From positions 62,001-126,000 of the forward strand of contig JAOPXN010000070.1 in NCBI GenBank assembly GCA_025965155.1: 64,000 nt of DNA, in the 5' to 3' direction. The notes under the pieces were generated by a model that worked only from the letters and a program-made list of their open reading frames with translations, was not told where the DNA came from and did no database searches. A program made the position numbers and the translations under genes. The first letter of the stretch is position 1. Each line of letters starts with the position of its first letter. This DNA is from Propionibacteriaceae bacterium (lineage in GTDB: Bacteria; Actinomycetota; Actinomycetes; Propionibacteriales; Propionibacteriaceae). Of the stretch, positions 53,702 through 62,205 are shown in pieces.

Positions 53702-53737
53702 GTGGGGGCAGACGGATGAGTCTGTCCCCACTTTTCT
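53702..53737 (+). terminator. second terminator, just before livH
   Basis: 12-bp stem GTGGGGGCAGAC/GTCTGTCCCCAC (53702-53713 with 53720-53731, one G-T), GGATGA loop, then TTTTCT. A well-formed intrinsic terminator only 30 nt before livH, so it could work as an attenuator. Confidence 0.8.
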
Positions 53738-53766
53738 GCCCAGATTGTCCTACCAGGGAGGCATGC

Positions 53767-54702
53767 GTGGAGTTCCTCCAGCAGCTTGTGAACGGCCTGT
53801 CGCTCGGAGCTCTGTACGCGTTGATCGCCGTCGGGTACACCGTGGTCTATGGCATCGTCCAGCTGATCAACTTCGCCCATGGTGAGATCTTCATGATCGG
53901 TGGTTTCGGCGCACTGGCGGTCTGGCTCCTTGTCCCGGGTGAGTCGCTGTCGATCTGGATGCTGCCGATCATGCTGATCGGCGGGATGCTCGCCGCCGTT
54001 GGAGTCGCCCTGCTGACCGAACGGGTGGCATACCGGCCGCTCCGGAACGCGCCACGGCTCGCTCCGCTGATTACGGCCATCGGAGTGTCCATCTTCTTGC
54101 AGGAGTTCGTCCGCCTCTTCTTCGGCAGGATCCCCGGCTTTCCGGACTCAAAGCGGGCTATTCCCTTTCCGCAGATCGAGTACGTCACCGGTGAGGCGTT
54201 CAACATCGGCGGCGTGACTATCCAGCGAGCCGCGCTGTTCACCCTCGTCGCGCTGGCTATCTGCGCCGGCTTCCTCTACGTCTTCGTCAACAAAACCCGA
54301 CTCGGGCGCGCCATGCAGGCCACCTCGCAGGACCCCGACACGGCCCGCTTGATGGGCATCAACGTCGACAAGATCATCATGGTCGCCTTCGCCCTGGGCG
54401 CCGCACTGGCTGCAGTGGCGGGTCTGGCGCACGGGCTGCGCTATACCAACATCGACTTCAAGATGGGCTTCCTGGCCGGACTCAAGGCATTCACGGCCGC
54501 CGTCCTCGGCGGTATCGGCAACATCAACGGCGCGGTGGTCGGCGGCCTTGTGCTGGGCGTGGTTGAGAGCATGGCAACGTTCATCCCGGGTCAGTTCGGC
54601 GGTTCGGCCTGGAAGGATGTCTGGGCCTTCGTGCTGCTGATCCTGGTGCTGGTATTCAGACCGCAGGGTCTGTTGGGTGCAAGGGTGGTGGACCGAGCAT
54701 GA
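53767..54702 (+). CDS. livH: branched-chain amino acid ABC permease LivH
   Basis: 311 residues, about eight membrane helices. Opens with VEFLQQLVNGLSLGALYALI and contains YGIVQLINFAHGEIFMIGG and MQATSQDPDTARLMGIN (the EAA-like loop that contacts the ATPase). GTG 53767 has GGGAGG 5 nt upstream; the longer frame from 53716 reads through the terminator stem and is rejected. Starts the livHMGF unit; stop overlaps livM (ATGA). Confidence 0.94.
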   Translation: MEFLQQLVNGLSLGALYALIAVGYTVVYGIVQLINFAHGEIFMIGGFGALAVWLLVPGESLSIWMLPIMLIGGMLAAVGVALLTERVAYRPLRNAPRLAPLITAIGVSIFLQEFVRLFFGRIPGFPDSKRAIPFPQIEYVTGEAFNIGGVTIQRAALFTLVALAICAGFLYVFVNKTRLGRAMQATSQDPDTARLMGINVDKIIMVAFALGAALAAVAGLAHGLRYTNIDFKMGFLAGLKAFTAAVLGGIGNINGAVVGGLVLGVVESMATFIPGQFGGSAWKDVWAFVLLILVLVFRPQGLLGARVVDRA

Positions 54703-56417
54703 TCAACATTCGTCGTCTTGTTACCCCTGAGCTGCAGCAGCGCTACAACCGGCAGGGCCGGATCCTCGGCCTGGTAGGTGGCGTGCTGCTGATCATCGCC
54801 CCGTTCCTTCCCTGGGCCTACAGTTCCGACGCCCTGGACAACATGACAGTGCTGGGCTACCCGTCGCCGCTTCAGTTCTTCGGTCTGGCGCTCGGCGTCA
54901 TCATTAGTGCCTTCCTGGTTCTGCAGCAGGCGCTCACCCAGCGCCAGAAGAAGCGGGTCCGCGTCGGCTGGGTCCCGGGTGCCAAGGCGGCCGCCACCGG
55001 TGCACTGATCTACATTGCGCTGATCCTGCTCAGCATTGCCGCAGAGCTCGGCGGCCTCGTCAACATCGTCTACGGCGGTTGGATCGCGCTGGTCGGCGCG
55101 CTGCTCGCCTTCATCGGCACCAGGCTCATACCCGCCGGCCGCACACCCACCCTGGCCGCAGCGACAGCTCCAGCGCCGCTGGAGATCCTGGCCATCGCCG
55201 TCATGATGGCAGCAGCGCTCTTCGCTGCCGCCTTCGCCCTCAACCACGACGACGCAGGCTCGTTCGTCACGTTCATCGCGTTCGTCGGCGCCGTCGTCGC
55301 GGTGATGATCCGCAGCGGGGTGATGGGCTGGCTCTCGGCCGTCTCCCAGCGGTACCGGAAGGTGCTGATCTTCTCTGCCTTCGTGGTGGCCTTCATGTTC
55401 CCGTTCACCCAGGGCGGGTCCGACGCCAACATGTCGATCGCCACCCAGGTCATGATCTTCGCGGCGACGGCGATGGGACTGAACATCGTCGTCGGTCTGG
55501 CCGGCCTGCTGGACCTCGGCTATATCGCCTTCCTCGGCGCGGGAGCATTCGTCGCCGCCATCTTGTCCAGGTCCGCGTTCTCCACCGTCGGCTTCCACCC
55601 GCCCTTCATCGTGGTGGTGCTGATCAGCGGAACGGTCGCGGCCACCCTGGGCCTGATCATCGGGTCGCCGACGTTGCGGGTGTCCGGTGACTACCTGGCG
55701 ATCGTGACCCTCGCGTTCGGCGAGATCTTCCGGATCTCGATGAACAACCTCGACGGCACTGACGGCCCGCTGCTGACCCGGGGGTCAAACGGGATCCCGG
55801 CCATCCCGGACCTGGTCCTGTTCGGGTTCAACTTCGCCCAGCGGCATGAGCTGCTCGGCATCCCGCTGGGCCGCTTCTCCAACTACTACTTCCTGCTGCT
55901 GCTGGTCCTCGGGCTCATCATCTTGGTCTTCACGCGGCTCAACAACTCTCGGATCGGCCGCGGCTGGGTGGCCATCCGAGAGGATGAGAAGGCCGCTGAG
56001 GCGATGGGAGTGAACGTCTTCGGGCTGAAGCTGTTCGCGTTCGCCGGCGGCGCCTTCCTGGCCGGCGTGGCTGGATCGGTGAAGGCGCACCAGGACATCT
56101 CGGTGACCCCCGACCAGTACGTGTTCTTGGAGTCGGCCTTCCTGCTGGCTGCCATCGTGCTGGGCGGCATGGGGACTGTGCTCGGTGTGCTGGTCGGGGC
56201 CACCCTGCTGAAGCTGATGCCCGAGAAGCTCCGGTTTGTCAACGAGTACCGGCTGCTGATCTTCGGGCTGCTGCTGGTGCTGATGATGCGGTTCCGGCCC
56301 GAGGGGCTGATCCCCAACCAACGCCGCCAGCTGGAGTTCCATGAAGAGGACGAGGAGCTAGCCGAACGGATCTCCGAGGAGATAGCGGAGACCGGAACTG
56401 TGAAGGGGGCGACATGA
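54699..56417 (+). CDS. livM: branched-chain amino acid ABC permease LivM, extended
   Basis: 572 residues. The LivM core occupies the C-terminal part (from about 245: GLAGLLDLGYIAFLGAGAF, DYLAIVTLAFGEIFRI, NSRIGRGWVAIREDEKAAEAMG, LGGMGTVLGVLVGA). The first about 240 residues add five or six further membrane helices, making the protein much longer than the 300-420 usual for LivM; such N-terminal extensions occur in actinobacteria. Acidic C-terminal tail. Coupled to livH and livG by ATGA overlaps. Confidence 0.92.
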   Translation: MINIRRLVTPELQQRYNRQGRILGLVGGVLLIIAPFLPWAYSSDALDNMTVLGYPSPLQFFGLALGVIISAFLVLQQALTQRQKKRVRVGWVPGAKAAATGALIYIALILLSIAAELGGLVNIVYGGWIALVGALLAFIGTRLIPAGRTPTLAAATAPAPLEILAIAVMMAAALFAAAFALNHDDAGSFVTFIAFVGAVVAVMIRSGVMGWLSAVSQRYRKVLIFSAFVVAFMFPFTQGGSDANMSIATQVMIFAATAMGLNIVVGLAGLLDLGYIAFLGAGAFVAAILSRSAFSTVGFHPPFIVVVLISGTVAATLGLIIGSPTLRVSGDYLAIVTLAFGEIFRISMNNLDGTDGPLLTRGSNGIPAIPDLVLFGFNFAQRHELLGIPLGRFSNYYFLLLLVLGLIILVFTRLNNSRIGRGWVAIREDEKAAEAMGVNVFGLKLFAFAGGAFLAGVAGSVKAHQDISVTPDQYVFLESAFLLAAIVLGGMGTVLGVLVGATLLKLMPEKLRFVNEYRLLIFGLLLVLMMRFRPEGLIPNQRRQLEFHEEDEELAERISEEIAETGTVKGAT

Positions 56418-57268
56418 CGACGGTACAGGGAACCGGTACGGCGGCTCTAAGCGTCGACGGCCCGATCCTGGTGGCGGAGCACGTGACCATGAGGTTCGGC
56501 GGTCTGACGGCGGTGGACTCGGTCAGCTTCCGGGTGATGCCCGGTGAGATCGTCGGCCTGATCGGACCCAACGGCGCCGGTAAGACGACCTTCTTCAACT
56601 GCCTCACCGGGCTCTACCTGCCGACCAGCGGGCGGGTGGTGTTCAACGGGCAGGTACTGCCACCGAAACCGCGCAAGGTAGTGCAGGCAGGAATGGCCCG
56701 TACCTTCCAGAACATCAGGCTGTTCAGCAACATGACGGCACTGGAGAACGTGATGGTGGGCCGGTACTGCCGGACGTCCGCCGGGCCCTTCACCTCCATC
56801 ATCCGTGGGCCGAAGTTCCGCCGGGAGGAACGGGAGACCCGGGAGCGGGCCCAGCAGCTGCTGGACTTCGTCGGACTCGGCCACACCACCGACTCACTGG
56901 CACGCAACCTTCCGTACGGGGACCAGCGGCGGCTCGAGATCGCCCGCGCGCTGGCCACCGACCCCAAGCTGGTGCTCCTGGACGAGCCCACGGCGGGCAT
57001 GAACCCGCAGGAGACCCGGCAGGCCGAGGAGCTGATCTTCAAGATCCGTGACCAGGGCCTCGCGGTCGTGGTGATCGAGCACGACATGCGGTTCATCTTC
57101 AACCTCTGTGACCGGGTGCTCTGCCTGGTGCAGGGCAAGGCACTGATCGAAGGCACACCGGCGGAGGTGCAGTCCGACCCGCGCGTGATCGAGGCCTACA
57201 TCGGCACCGGTCCCGACGACGCCGCCGCGCTGGAGTCCGAGCTTGAGGAGGGACAGCCCGATGCTTGA
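56414..57268 (+). CDS. livG: branched-chain amino acid ABC ATPase LivG
   Basis: 284 residues. Walker A GPNGAGKT (51-58), Q-loop ARTFQNIRLF, signature LPYGDQRRLEIARAL, Walker B LVLLDEPTAGMNP, H-loop VVVIEHDMRFI, then the LivG-specific C-terminal segment (EAYIGTGPDD). One of two cytoplasmic ATPases of the importer. Overlaps livM (ATGA) and livF (8 nt). Confidence 0.94.
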   Translation: MTTVQGTGTAALSVDGPILVAEHVTMRFGGLTAVDSVSFRVMPGEIVGLIGPNGAGKTTFFNCLTGLYLPTSGRVVFNGQVLPPKPRKVVQAGMARTFQNIRLFSNMTALENVMVGRYCRTSAGPFTSIIRGPKFRREERETRERAQQLLDFVGLGHTTDSLARNLPYGDQRRLEIARALATDPKLVLLDEPTAGMNPQETRQAEELIFKIRDQGLAVVVIEHDMRFIFNLCDRVLCLVQGKALIEGTPAEVQSDPRVIEAYIGTGPDDAAALESELEEGQPDA

Positions 57269-57968
57269 GGTCAAGAACCTGCAGGTTGCCTATGGCCGCG
57301 TTCGCGCGGTGAAGGGCATCTCGTTCACCGTGGAGCAGGGGCAGGTGGTCACCTTGGTGGGAACCAACGGTGCCGGGAAGACGACAACCCTGAAGACCAT
57401 CTCCGGCCTGCTCCGTCCGGAGGCGGGCGAGATCTGGTTCGAGGGCAAGCGGATCGACTCCACTCCCGCACATGAGGTCGTCACCCGCGGGCTGGCGCAC
57501 TCCCCGGAAGGCCGGCGGATCTTCCCCCGGCTGACCGTCGAGGACAACCTCCGGCTCGGTGCGTTCGCCCGTAAGGACAAGGCAGGTGTCGCGAAGGACC
57601 TGCAACGGGTGTTCAACCTGTTCGAGATCCTGCAGGCGCGGCGGGACCAGCCTGCCGGCACGTTCTCCGGCGGCGAGCAGCAGATGCTTGCCATCGGCCG
57701 CGCCATGATGAGCCGGCCCAAGCTGCTGATGCTGGACGAGCCGTCGATGGGCCTGTCGCCGCTGATGATGCAGCGGATCATGTCGACCATCACCGAGCTG
57801 AAGTCCGAAGGGGTGACGATTCTACTGGTGGAGCAGAACGCCCAGGCAGCGCTGTCCCTGGCGGACTACGGATACGTGCTGGAAGTCGGCAAGATCGTTC
57901 TGCAGGACTCCGGCAAGAACCTGCTGGTGGACGAAGCTGTCCGGAAGGCCTATCTCGGCGAGGACTGA
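57261..57968 (+). CDS. livF: branched-chain amino acid ABC ATPase LivF
   Basis: 235 residues. Walker A GTNGAGKTT (34-42), Q-loop region with PEGRRIFPRLTVEDNL, signature FSGGEQQMLAIGRAM, Walker B LLMLDEPSMGLSP, H-loop region LLVEQNAQAA. Second ATPase of the importer. ATG 57261 has GAGGAGGGAC upstream and lies within the end of livG. Last gene of the operon; it converges with the lipoprotein gene. Confidence 0.94.
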   Translation: MLEVKNLQVAYGRVRAVKGISFTVEQGQVVTLVGTNGAGKTTTLKTISGLLRPEAGEIWFEGKRIDSTPAHEVVTRGLAHSPEGRRIFPRLTVEDNLRLGAFARKDKAGVAKDLQRVFNLFEILQARRDQPAGTFSGGEQQMLAIGRAMMSRPKLLMLDEPSMGLSPLMMQRIMSTITELKSEGVTILLVEQNAQAALSLADYGYVLEVGKIVLQDSGKNLLVDEAVRKAYLGED

Positions 57969-58000
57969 CCCGTTCTAGCTGCGCGGTGCGCGCGGGCGGC

Positions 58001-58735
58001 TTACTGCCCGAAGACCGAGGACGTCTTCGCCAGCTGCGTCGAGAGCAGTTTCTCGGTGGTGGTGAAGTCCTTGCCCTTCGGGTCAGCCTTCGTGGTCAGG
58101 AAGGCGTACTCGACCTCGCTGACCACCCGGCCCTGACGGGCAGCGAGGATCTGCCGGGCATAGGCCAGCAACTTGTGGTCGGCGTCGTAGTAGATCCGCT
58201 CCACCCGGGCGAAGGTCTCGTCCGCGCCTGATACCGAGGTAGGGCCCTCCGACGTGGTGACCACGTACAGCTTGGCGGCGTCCTGGTACTTGGTGCACGC
58301 CGCGGTGGCCCGCTCCCACGCCTTGCCGAAGGTCGATGCCGGCGGTTCGGGGTAGGTGCGGATGGTGAACACGCCGATGTTCGCTCCGGTCTGCTTGCCC
58401 TGCACAAGCCCCGCCCGGGACCCGGCCAGCGGCTTGAGGTGGCCGTCCACGTTCGGCTTGCCGGGACACAGCTCGCCCTTGCTGCCGGTGCTGTTCACTG
58501 ACTTGGGCTTGATCCATGGCTTGCCGAGGTCCTTTGCTGTCACCAGCGCCTTAGCGGCGAGTCGCTCGTCGTCTGCCTTGCGTGGCGCTGCCGACGGAGA
58601 TGCTGGGGAGGCAGTGCTCGGGGCAGCTGTTGTCTGCGCCGGAGGGGCGGACTCGGTTGCGGCGCCGGAGCAGCCTGTCGGAACAGCGAGCACAGCTGTC
58701 GCTAACGCCAACCGAAGCAGAGTCCTGCGAGTCAT
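58001..58735 (-). CDS. secreted lipoprotein of unknown function
   Basis: 244 residues. Twin-arginine-like/lipoprotein leader: MTRRTLLRLALATAVLAVPT followed by a GCSG lipobox (Cys about 22), then a Ser/Ala/Pro/Thr-rich linker (about 25-55) and a globular part with KALVTAKDLGKPW, an isolated Cys pair (LCPGKP, AACTKY) that could form a disulfide, and a beta-rich C-terminus. The LVTAKDLG opening reminds me of PknH-type sensor-domain lipoproteins, but I cannot confirm this. ATG 58735 is preceded by GGAGAG. Stands alone. Confidence 0.8.
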   Translation of the reverse strand: MTRRTLLRLALATAVLAVPTGCSGAATESAPPAQTTAAPSTASPASPSAAPRKADDERLAAKALVTAKDLGKPWIKPKSVNSTGSKGELCPGKPNVDGHLKPLAGSRAGLVQGKQTGANIGVFTIRTYPEPPASTFGKAWERATAACTKYQDAAKLYVVTTSEGPTSVSGADETFARVERIYYDADHKLLAYARQILAARQGRVVSEVEYAFLTTKADPKGKDFTTTEKLLSTQLAKTSSVFGQ

Positions 58736-58838
58736 CCGGCTCTCCATTCGAGGATCTTGATCGTCGCGCGGATTGAGCACACGCACAGCGTGATTGAGGC
58801 CTCATCATGGCGCGACGCCAGCCGGCGCAGGCGGTCAT

Positions 58839-59333
58839 TTATGACTTTGTTACAGATTTCGTCGGCGTTGCGAAGGTTTTGCTCAACCCGTCGGTGGTCG
58901 GTGTCTCGGCGTCGGCGCGCTGCGCGCGCGGGGCGGCGACGTGACAGGTCACCCTGGCGGTGCAGAGACGTTCGTCGCTTTCGTCGACGATCACTATCTC
59001 GTACATGGCGACGGTCCGGCCGAGACGGAGCGCGGTCGCAGTACCGGTGACCCAGCCGGTTGCGGCGGAGCGATGGTGGGTGGCGTTGATGTCCACGCCG
59101 AAGGCGACTCGATCGGGGTAGGCATGCGCAGCTGCGCCGATCGAGGCCAGGGTTTCGGCCAGCACGCAGGAGGCGCCGCCGTGCCACAGACCCATCGGCT
59201 GCGTGTTGCCCTCGACCGGCATCCGTCCGACCACCCGTTGGGGGGTCAGCTCCTGCACCTCAAGGCCCATCTTCACGTCCAGGGCGCTGTGCATTCGGGA
59301 GAACCATGCAGGTACCGCGGGCTGGTCGCTCAT
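58839..59333 (-). CDS. hotdog-fold thioesterase (PaaI/YdiI-like)
   Basis: 164 residues, single hotdog domain. MGLEVQELTPQRVVGRMPV, then the catalytic-region motif NTQPMGLWHGGASCVLAETLAS (an HGG with Glu downstream), and GVDINATHHRSA, as in 1,4-dihydroxy-2-naphthoyl-CoA and related acyl-CoA thioesterases. The actual acyl-CoA is unknown. The C-terminal 25 residues are a polar, Thr-rich tail. ATG 59333 is preceded by a TACAGT box 8 nt upstream. Divergent from polA, a pairing also found in other actinobacteria. Confidence 0.88.
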   Translation of the reverse strand: MSDQPAVPAWFSRMHSALDVKMGLEVQELTPQRVVGRMPVEGNTQPMGLWHGGASCVLAETLASIGAAAHAYPDRVAFGVDINATHHRSAATGWVTGTATALRLGRTVAMYEIVIVDESDERLCTARVTCHVAAPRAQRADAETPTTDGLSKTFATPTKSVTKS

Positions 59334-59341
59334 GGGCGTCA

Positions 59342-59347
59342 ACTGTA
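59342..59347 (-). promoter_or_regulatory. -10 box of the thioesterase gene
   Basis: Minus-strand TACAGT, 8 nt, ATG at 59333. Confidence 0.4.
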
Positions 59348-59406
59348 GTGCTCGAGCACCATCGCTGTGGGTACCCGTTGGCGGCTGGACTGTCAGCGAC
59401 CGCGGA

Positions 59407-59412
59407 TAGAGT
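59407..59412 (+). promoter_or_regulatory. -10 box, leaderless start of polA
   Basis: TAGAGT, 7 nt, GTG at 59420; rules out the longer upstream frame beginning at 59306, which overlaps the thioesterase gene. Confidence 0.55.
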
Positions 59413-59419
59413 TCGTAGC

Positions 59420-62158
59420 GTGCCGACCGCAAAGACGACCCCTGAGGCCAGTTCCGACCAAGGGACCGAGCGACCGAAGCTGCTGCTGATCGACGGCCAT
59501 TCCGTTGCCTACCGCGCCTTCTTCGCCCTGCCCGTGGAGAACTTCTCCACCCAGACTGGTCAGCACACCAACGCTGTGTTCGGCTTCACCTCGATGCTCA
59601 TCAACGTGCTGCGGGACGAGGCCCCGACCCATCTCGGCGTCGCCTTCGACGTCTCGCGCCAGACCTTCCGGTCCGAGGTCTACAGCGAGTACAAGGCGAA
59701 CCGTTCCACCTCTCCGAACGAGTTCAAGGGCCAGGTGGATCTGGTCAAGGAGGTCCTGGACGCACTCAATATCGTGCACGTCCAGAAGGAGGGCTTCGAG
59801 GCCGACGACATCATCGCCACTCTTACCACCCAGGCCGAGGCGGCCGGCTTCGACGTGCTGATCTGCTCCGGTGACCGGGACGCGTTCCAGCTGGTGTCGG
59901 ACCGGACCACCGTGCTCTACCCACGCAAGGGCGTCTCCGATCTTGCTCGGATGACACCGGCCACGGTGGAGGAGCGATATCTGGTGGCGCCAACCCGCTA
60001 TCCCGAGCTGGCGGCGCTGGTGGGGGAGAGCAGCGACAACCTTCCCGGCGTACCGGGGGTGGGGCCGAAGACCGCAGCCAAATGGTTGGACACCTACGAC
60101 GGCCTGGAGAACCTGCTGATCCACGCCGGCGAGCTCAAGGGCAAGGCGGCGGAGGCATTTCGGGAACGGATCGAGGACGTCCGGCGCAACCGCGCCGTCA
60201 ATGCTCTGATCCTCGATGTCGAGCTGCCGATCAAGGTCGAGGAGCTGGAACGGCGGGCGTGGAACCGGGAGGCCACCCACCAGCTATTCGACGGGCTGGA
60301 GTTCCGGGTGCTGCGGGACCGGCTGCTGGAGACGCTGCCCGCCGAGGACCTGACGCCCGAGGGTGGCTTCGAGGTGACCGGCACGATCCTGCAGCCGGGC
60401 GAGCTGGAGGCCTGGCTGAGCGAGCACGCCACCGGCGACCGGACCGGGGTGGATGCCATTGGGCACTGGGGTTCCGGACGGGGCGACCTGCTTGCGTTGG
60501 CACTCGCGGCGAGTGACGGCGCGGCCGCGTATCTGAACACCTCCGAGCTGCTACCGGCCGACGAGAACGCGTTGGCCGCCTGGCTGGCCGCACCGGAGCA
60601 CAAGAAGGCGATGCATGATGCCAAGGGCCCGCTGCTGGCTGTCTGGTCCCGTGGCTGGGATCTGGCCGGACTGGCATCGGACACCCAGCTGGCCGCCTAC
60701 CTGACCAGACCGGACCAACGCACCTTCGACCTGGCAGACCTGACAGTGCGGTACCTCAAACGCGAGCTCAAGGTCGAGACGGCCGCCGAGGCGGCCGAGT
60801 CCGACCAGCTCGCTCTGGACTTCGGCGACGACGACTCGGGCGCCGCGGTCGCCGCCGAAGCCGCGATGGTTCGGGCACGGGCGGTGATCGACCTGGCCGA
60901 CGCCCTGGACGCCGAGGTCGAGCAGCGCAAGGGGACTCCGCTGCTGAGCGGAGTCGAGCTTCCGCTGCTACGGACGCTGGCCCGGATGGAGCAGACCGGC
61001 ATCGCTGTGGACCTGGACCACCTGCATGCCTTGGAGTCGGAGTTTGGGGCCACCGTGACCCAGGCGGCCGACGAGGCGTACCGGGTCCTCGGCAAGCAGA
61101 TCAACCTCGGCTCACCCAAACAGCTGCAGGTCGTGCTGTTCGACGAGCTCGGCATGCCGAAGACACGCAGGACGCGGACGGGCTACACCACGGACGCCGA
61201 GGCCCTGCAGCAGCTGTACGTCCGGACCGAACATCCGTTCCTGGCGCAGATGCTGATCCACCGGGACGCGATCCGGCTGAAGCAGACAGTGGAAGGGCTG
61301 CTCAAGTCGGTGGCCGACGACGGCCGGATCCACACCACCTACGTGCAGACGATCGCGGCGACCGGCCGGTTGTCGAGCACCGACCCGAACCTGCAGAACA
61401 TCCCGATCCGCACCGACGCCGGGCGCCGGATCCGTGAGGCGTTCGTGGTCGGCCCGGGGTACGAGTCGCTGATGTCGGCCGACTACTCCCAGATCGAGAT
61501 GCGGATCATGGCCCACGCCAGCGGTGACGAGAGCCTGATCGAGGCGTTCACCTCGGGCATCGACTTCCACACCATGACGGCGGCCCGGGTCTTCGGGGTG
61601 GACCCGAGCGCCGTCAACCAGGCCGAGCGCGCCAAGATCAAGGCAATGAACTACGGGCTGGCGTACGGGCTGAGCGCGTACGGCCTGAGCCAGCAGCTCA
61701 CCATCGAGGTGTCCGAGGCGAAAGCGCTGATGGACGAGTACTTCGAGCGGTTCGGCGGGGTCCGGGACTACCTCCAGTCGCTGGTAGCCGATGCCCGCCG
61801 GACCGAGTTCACCGAGACCATGCTCGGTCGGCGCCGCTACCTGCCCGACCTGATGAGCGACAACCGGCAGCGCCGGGAGATGGCCGAACGGATGGCTTTG
61901 AACGCTCCCATCCAGGGCTCGGCTGCCGACATCATCAAAGTGGCCATGCTCGACGTAGAGCGCGCCCTCGACGCCGCGGGGATGCGCAGCCGGATGCTCC
62001 TTCAGGTGCACGACGAGCTGGTGTTCGAGATCGCGCCGGGGGAGCGGGAGGCACTGGAGGAGCTGGTGCGAGACAAGATGGGGCATGCGGTGGAGATGAG
62101 CGTCCCGCTCGACGTGTCCGTCGGTGTCGGCCGCTCCTGGCACGACGCTGCGCACTAA
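59420..62158 (+). CDS. polA: DNA polymerase I
   Basis: 912 residues. 5' nuclease domain (about 18-320: LLLIDGHSVAYRAFFAL, FEADDIIATL, SGDRDAFQL, ESSDNLPGVPGVGPKTA), a 3'-5' exonuclease-like domain (about 345-540) in which the DEDD acidic set is not recognisable, so proofreading is probably lost, and a family A polymerase (about 560-912: TGRLSSTDPNLQNIPI, SADYSQIEMRIMAHAS, the O-helix AKIKAMNYGLAYG and QVHDELVFE). Acts in Okazaki fragment maturation and repair. GTG 59420 is set by the -10 box and skips 38 residues of poor upstream frame. Confidence 0.95.
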   Translation: MPTAKTTPEASSDQGTERPKLLLIDGHSVAYRAFFALPVENFSTQTGQHTNAVFGFTSMLINVLRDEAPTHLGVAFDVSRQTFRSEVYSEYKANRSTSPNEFKGQVDLVKEVLDALNIVHVQKEGFEADDIIATLTTQAEAAGFDVLICSGDRDAFQLVSDRTTVLYPRKGVSDLARMTPATVEERYLVAPTRYPELAALVGESSDNLPGVPGVGPKTAAKWLDTYDGLENLLIHAGELKGKAAEAFRERIEDVRRNRAVNALILDVELPIKVEELERRAWNREATHQLFDGLEFRVLRDRLLETLPAEDLTPEGGFEVTGTILQPGELEAWLSEHATGDRTGVDAIGHWGSGRGDLLALALAASDGAAAYLNTSELLPADENALAAWLAAPEHKKAMHDAKGPLLAVWSRGWDLAGLASDTQLAAYLTRPDQRTFDLADLTVRYLKRELKVETAAEAAESDQLALDFGDDDSGAAVAAEAAMVRARAVIDLADALDAEVEQRKGTPLLSGVELPLLRTLARMEQTGIAVDLDHLHALESEFGATVTQAADEAYRVLGKQINLGSPKQLQVVLFDELGMPKTRRTRTGYTTDAEALQQLYVRTEHPFLAQMLIHRDAIRLKQTVEGLLKSVADDGRIHTTYVQTIAATGRLSSTDPNLQNIPIRTDAGRRIREAFVVGPGYESLMSADYSQIEMRIMAHASGDESLIEAFTSGIDFHTMTAARVFGVDPSAVNQAERAKIKAMNYGLAYGLSAYGLSQQLTIEVSEAKALMDEYFERFGGVRDYLQSLVADARRTEFTETMLGRRRYLPDLMSDNRQRREMAERMALNAPIQGSAADIIKVAMLDVERALDAAGMRSRMLLQVHDELVFEIAPGEREALEELVRDKMGHAVEMSVPLDVSVGVGRSWHDAAH

Positions 62159-62205
62159 CCACACCCGCCCCGGCCTCCACCCGCCCCGGACTCAGTCAGG
62201 ACCCC

